Positions 4,054 through 5,869 of a stretch of 5,869 nt of DNA are shown one piece after another. Each line of letters opens with the position of its first letter. Within the stretch, counting starts at the first letter, position 1. Source of the stretch: Flavobacteriaceae bacterium (GTDB lineage: Bacteria; Bacteroidota; Bacteroidia; Flavobacteriales; Weeksellaceae); assembly GCA_031273305.1 (NCBI GenBank), contig JAISSC010000137.1, positions 1 to 5,869 on the forward strand. Reading direction: 5' to 3'. The notes below the pieces were generated by a model. That model searched no databases. It was not told the DNA's origin and saw only the letters and a list, made by a program, of their open reading frames with translations. The position numbers and the translations under genes were made by a program.

Positions 4054-4842
4054 TCATTTAGCAATTATGATCTCTATACCGTGCTCTTCAAAAGCATTTA
4101 GGTCTTTCTCCGAAATTTCACTATCTGTTATTAAAACATCTACCTTATCCAGGTCACAAATCTTTCCAAAACCTCGTTTATTTATTTTAGTCGAATCCGC
4201 CAAAATAATAACCTTTTCGGAACATTCAATCATTACCTTGTTCAAATGAGCTTCCGTAGAGTTGGAAGTAGACAGCCCGAAATCCAGATCGATACCGTCA
4301 ATCCCCAGAAACAATTTATTACAGGAAAATTTTTTTAATTCAAATTCTGTCAAAGCACCTACAACGGAAATAGAACTTTTCCTCAAATCTCCACCCAATT
4401 GTATCACATCAATAAAAGGGTCTTTGCTCAATTCCATTGAGACCCGCAAAGCAGAAGTAACAACCGTTAACTTTTCATACCCCGAAATTATCTTTGCCAG
4501 ATAATACACGGATGTTCCGGAAGCAAGAATAATAAAATCCTGATTATTTACGAACTGAAGAGCAGCTTTCGCTATCTTTTGTTTTTGAGAAACCCGAACA
4601 AATTCCTTCTCGTTGATAGTTCTCTCAAAAGCATATAAAGATTGTTTGCTGGCTCCTCCGTGTGTCCTGTATAACAATCCTTTATTCTCCAGATATTGTA
4701 AATCTTTTCTAATAGTAACGGCGGAAACATCTAATTTTTCGCACAAGTCACTCACCTTGATAAAATTCTGTTCATCCAATTCATCTATAATAAGCTGTTG
4801 CCGTCTATTTAGTCTTACCATACTATATACTTTATACGGCAT
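4054..4842 (-). CDS. DeoR/GlpR-family transcriptional repressor
   Basis: A 262-residue sugar/glycerol-phosphate-responsive repressor. The N-terminal DeoR winged helix-turn-helix runs about 11-64: LNRRQQLIIDEL, then KVSDLCEKLDVSAVTIRKDL with recognition helix near 40-48, then YRTHGGA (58-64). The C-terminal DeoRC sensor domain has SGTS (108-111, in place of the common GTT phosphate loop), GLSTSNSTEAHLNKVMIE (189-206), ILADSTKINKRGF (213-225) and LITD (237-240). Length is normal for the family. The ATG at 4821 (residue 8, MVRLNRRQQ) would give the more usual family N-terminus; 4842 is the longest frame and neither has an SD. It is divergent from glpD/glpK, so glycerol or glycerol-3-phosphate control is likely (context inference). 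Its downstream flank is the repeat island. Confidence 0.88.
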   Translation of the reverse strand: MPYKVYSMVRLNRRQQLIIDELDEQNFIKVSDLCEKLDVSAVTIRKDLQYLENKGLLYRTHGGASKQSLYAFERTINEKEFVRVSQKQKIAKAALQFVNNQDFIILASGTSVYYLAKIISGYEKLTVVTSALRVSMELSKDPFIDVIQLGGDLRKSSISVVGALTEFELKKFSCNKLFLGIDGIDLDFGLSTSNSTEAHLNKVMIECSEKVIILADSTKINKRGFGKICDLDKVDVLITDSEISEKDLNAFEEHGIEIIIAK

Positions 4843-5045
4843 AAAAATACTAAAAATATTTAAAAAAATGGGGTTTTATCAATTTAATTAAAAAACATCA
4901 AACAAAATATATCATAAGCCTTGTTTGTCTTTTGTTCTTTTATTCTTTTTTCTAATGCCTAAAAGGTTAACGCTTAATTATTCCGCTAATATTTAAACAA
5001 GTATAAAAAAATTCACACACATAAATTTTATTGAAAAAAATCATA

Positions 5046-5077
5046 TTGTTTCGAATTGTTTTTTTTGTAAATTTACA
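5046..5077 (+). promoter_or_regulatory. Candidate glpD promoter with palindromic possible operator
   Basis: TTG (5046-5048), 19 nt, then TAAATTTA (5068-5075) fits the Bacteroidota TTG-N19-TAnnTTTG layout except for the last base. The -7 area sits in a perfect 12-bp palindrome TGTAAATTTACA (5066-5077), and TTTCGAA (5049-5055) lies between the boxes. TTTCGAA resembles half of the GlpR-type TTCG operators known from proteobacteria. Binding by the neighbouring DeoR protein is inference. The rest of the 276-base divergent region is AT-rich without other clear sites. Confidence 0.35.
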
Positions 5078-5118
5078 GTCTATATAAAAGAAGCAAAAAA
5101 CAATCATATTAAAACAAA

Positions 5119-5445
5119 ATGAAACGAACCGAACAATTATCAAAACTAGAAACTATTGCTGAATGGGAGGTGATTGTTATCGGAGGAGGAGCCGGTGAGT
5201 TGGGTACGGCTGTGGATGCGGCAACCAGAGGATACAGGACGGTTTTGTTTGAAGCTCATGATTTTGCAAAGGCAACCTCAAGCCGTTCTACCAAATTAGT
5301 GCATGGAGGAGTTCGTTATTTGGCTCAGGGAGATATTTCTCTGGTTAAAGAAGCATTAAGAGAACGAAAAAAACGCAAGTCGCCTGACGAAGAAGCAAAA
5401 GAATTTAAAAATCTCGCAAAAGGATATTTATTAGTAGAATGTTAA
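5119..5445 (+). pseudogene. glpD: glpD remnant: glycerol-3-phosphate dehydrogenase with large internal in-frame deletion
   Basis: Intact GlpD is an FAD-dependent, membrane-associated enzyme of about 500-550 residues that oxidises glycerol-3-phosphate to DHAP. Here the frame has only 108 codons. Residues 1-83 are clearly GlpD: Rossmann strand VIVIGGG, then DFAKATSSRSTKLVHGGVRYL (48-68), then QGDISLVKEALRER (70-83). The family then continues for over 400 residues, but here the sequence jumps to KKRKSPDEEAKEFKNLAKGY and a stop. That tail resembles the extreme C-terminus of GlpD (x-F-x-x-L-A-x-x-Y-L). The join lies at an A7 run (5367-5373). The FAD motif GGGATG reads GGGAGE (22-27), losing the third glycine. 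Both defects predict no activity. An assembly error is possible. The start ATG follows an A-rich leader. Confidence 0.85.
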
Positions 5446-5583
5446 ATTTTTAAGAGGCTGAACCATAAGGAAATACATTGATAAAATAAGAACATTTGAC
5501 TAACCTAATAACAGGGGAAAAAATTTATTTATTTCAATATATTAAGTTTTTTAATCATTCAATTAACTAAAAAAGACAAAAAA

Positions 5584-5869
5584 ATGAGAGAGAAATTCAT
5601 TTTAGCACTCGATCAGGGAACCACATCCTCAAGAGCCATTTTATTTAATCATGGGGGAGGAATTGTTTCCGTAGCACAAAAGGATTATACCCAACATTTT
5701 CCCAAACCGGGCTGGGTAGAACACGACCCCGAAGAAATTTGGTCTTCACAAATTTCAGTTGCGGCAGAAGTAATCGCAAAAAAAGGAATATCCGGGTTGG
5801 AAATAGCGGCCATTGGCATTACCAATCAGCGGGAAACTGCTATCGTTTGGGATAGAGAAACCAGCGAGC
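5584..5869 (+). CDS. glpK: Glycerol kinase, N-terminal part (continues past the right edge)
   Basis: Phosphorylates glycerol to glycerol-3-phosphate using ATP; cytoplasmic, FGGY kinase family. 95 codons are visible and all match the family: LDQGTTSSRA (9-18) is the phosphate-binding loop, FPKPGWVEHDPEEIW (39-53) is the family signature, and GITNQRETAIVWD (78-90) contains R83 and E84, the glycerol-contacting pair at the same numbers as in E. coli GlpK. The reading frame is intact to the window end. It lies 138 bp downstream of the glpD remnant on the same strand. The gap is AT-rich with no clear TTG/TAnnTTTG pair, so glpK may be read from the glpD promoter. The start follows an A-rich leader without an SD, as is usual in Bacteroidota. 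Confidence 0.95.
   Translation, partial: MREKFILALDQGTTSSRAILFNHGGGIVSVAQKDYTQHFPKPGWVEHDPEEIWSSQISVAAEVIAKKGISGLEIAAIGITNQRETAIVWDRETSE

Noticed and set aside
4613..4891. 92-codon plus-strand frame and similar ones at 4067 and 4262
   Set aside because: Antisense shadows of the DeoR-family gene, which has clear domain motifs.

Overview
The window reads as chromosomal DNA of a Bacteroidota member, most likely a flavobacterium-like organism. The genes are low in GC, most starts have A-rich leaders instead of strong Shine-Dalgarno sites, and several leaders carry the Bacteroidota -7 promoter motif TAnnTTTG. The GlpD and GlpK starts also resemble flavobacterial versions. The taxon is an inference from these signs.

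Layout, left to right. (1) Positions 1-459 are an AT-rich leader. It holds a -7 promoter box (273-280), a well-formed TPP riboswitch (286-394) containing a 12-bp tandem duplication, and a possible SD-masking hairpin (411-451). (2) Positions 460-1521 (+) encode an acyl-CoA-dehydrogenase-fold flavoprotein of the group D monooxygenase type, which is an unusual gene to find behind a thiamine riboswitch. (3) Positions 1522-1733 are a short GC-richer island of palindromic repeats. (4) Positions 3184-1734 (-) are a translationally coupled pair: a MenI-like hotdog thioesterase and a MenF-type isochorismate synthase, pointing to menaquinone synthesis. (5) Positions 3185-4053 hold no credible gene but a dense mosaic of interspersed repeats. 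These include REP-like units, mini-hairpins with compensatory changes, a 27-nt direct repeat, and a Bacteroidota-like GGGCGTG/GGTCGGGC element. The shared modules occur in inverted order relative to the island at 1522-1733, so the menaquinone pair sits between two inverted repeat islands. (6) Positions 4842-4054 (-) encode a DeoR/GlpR-family repressor. (7) It is divergent from a glycerol-catabolism cluster: a broken glpD (5119-5445), in which the start of the protein is fused in frame to what looks like its extreme C-terminus, followed by the beginning of glpK (5584 to the window edge).

How the parts work together. The DeoR protein probably controls glycerol use (glpD, glpK). With glpD internally deleted and its FAD motif damaged, glycerol-3-phosphate made by GlpK would need another oxidase, or the locus is decaying. 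The most promising candidate for undescribed biology is the TPP-riboswitch-controlled flavoenzyme, a possible uncharacterised step in thiamine synthesis or salvage. The paired inverted repeat islands are the second main point.
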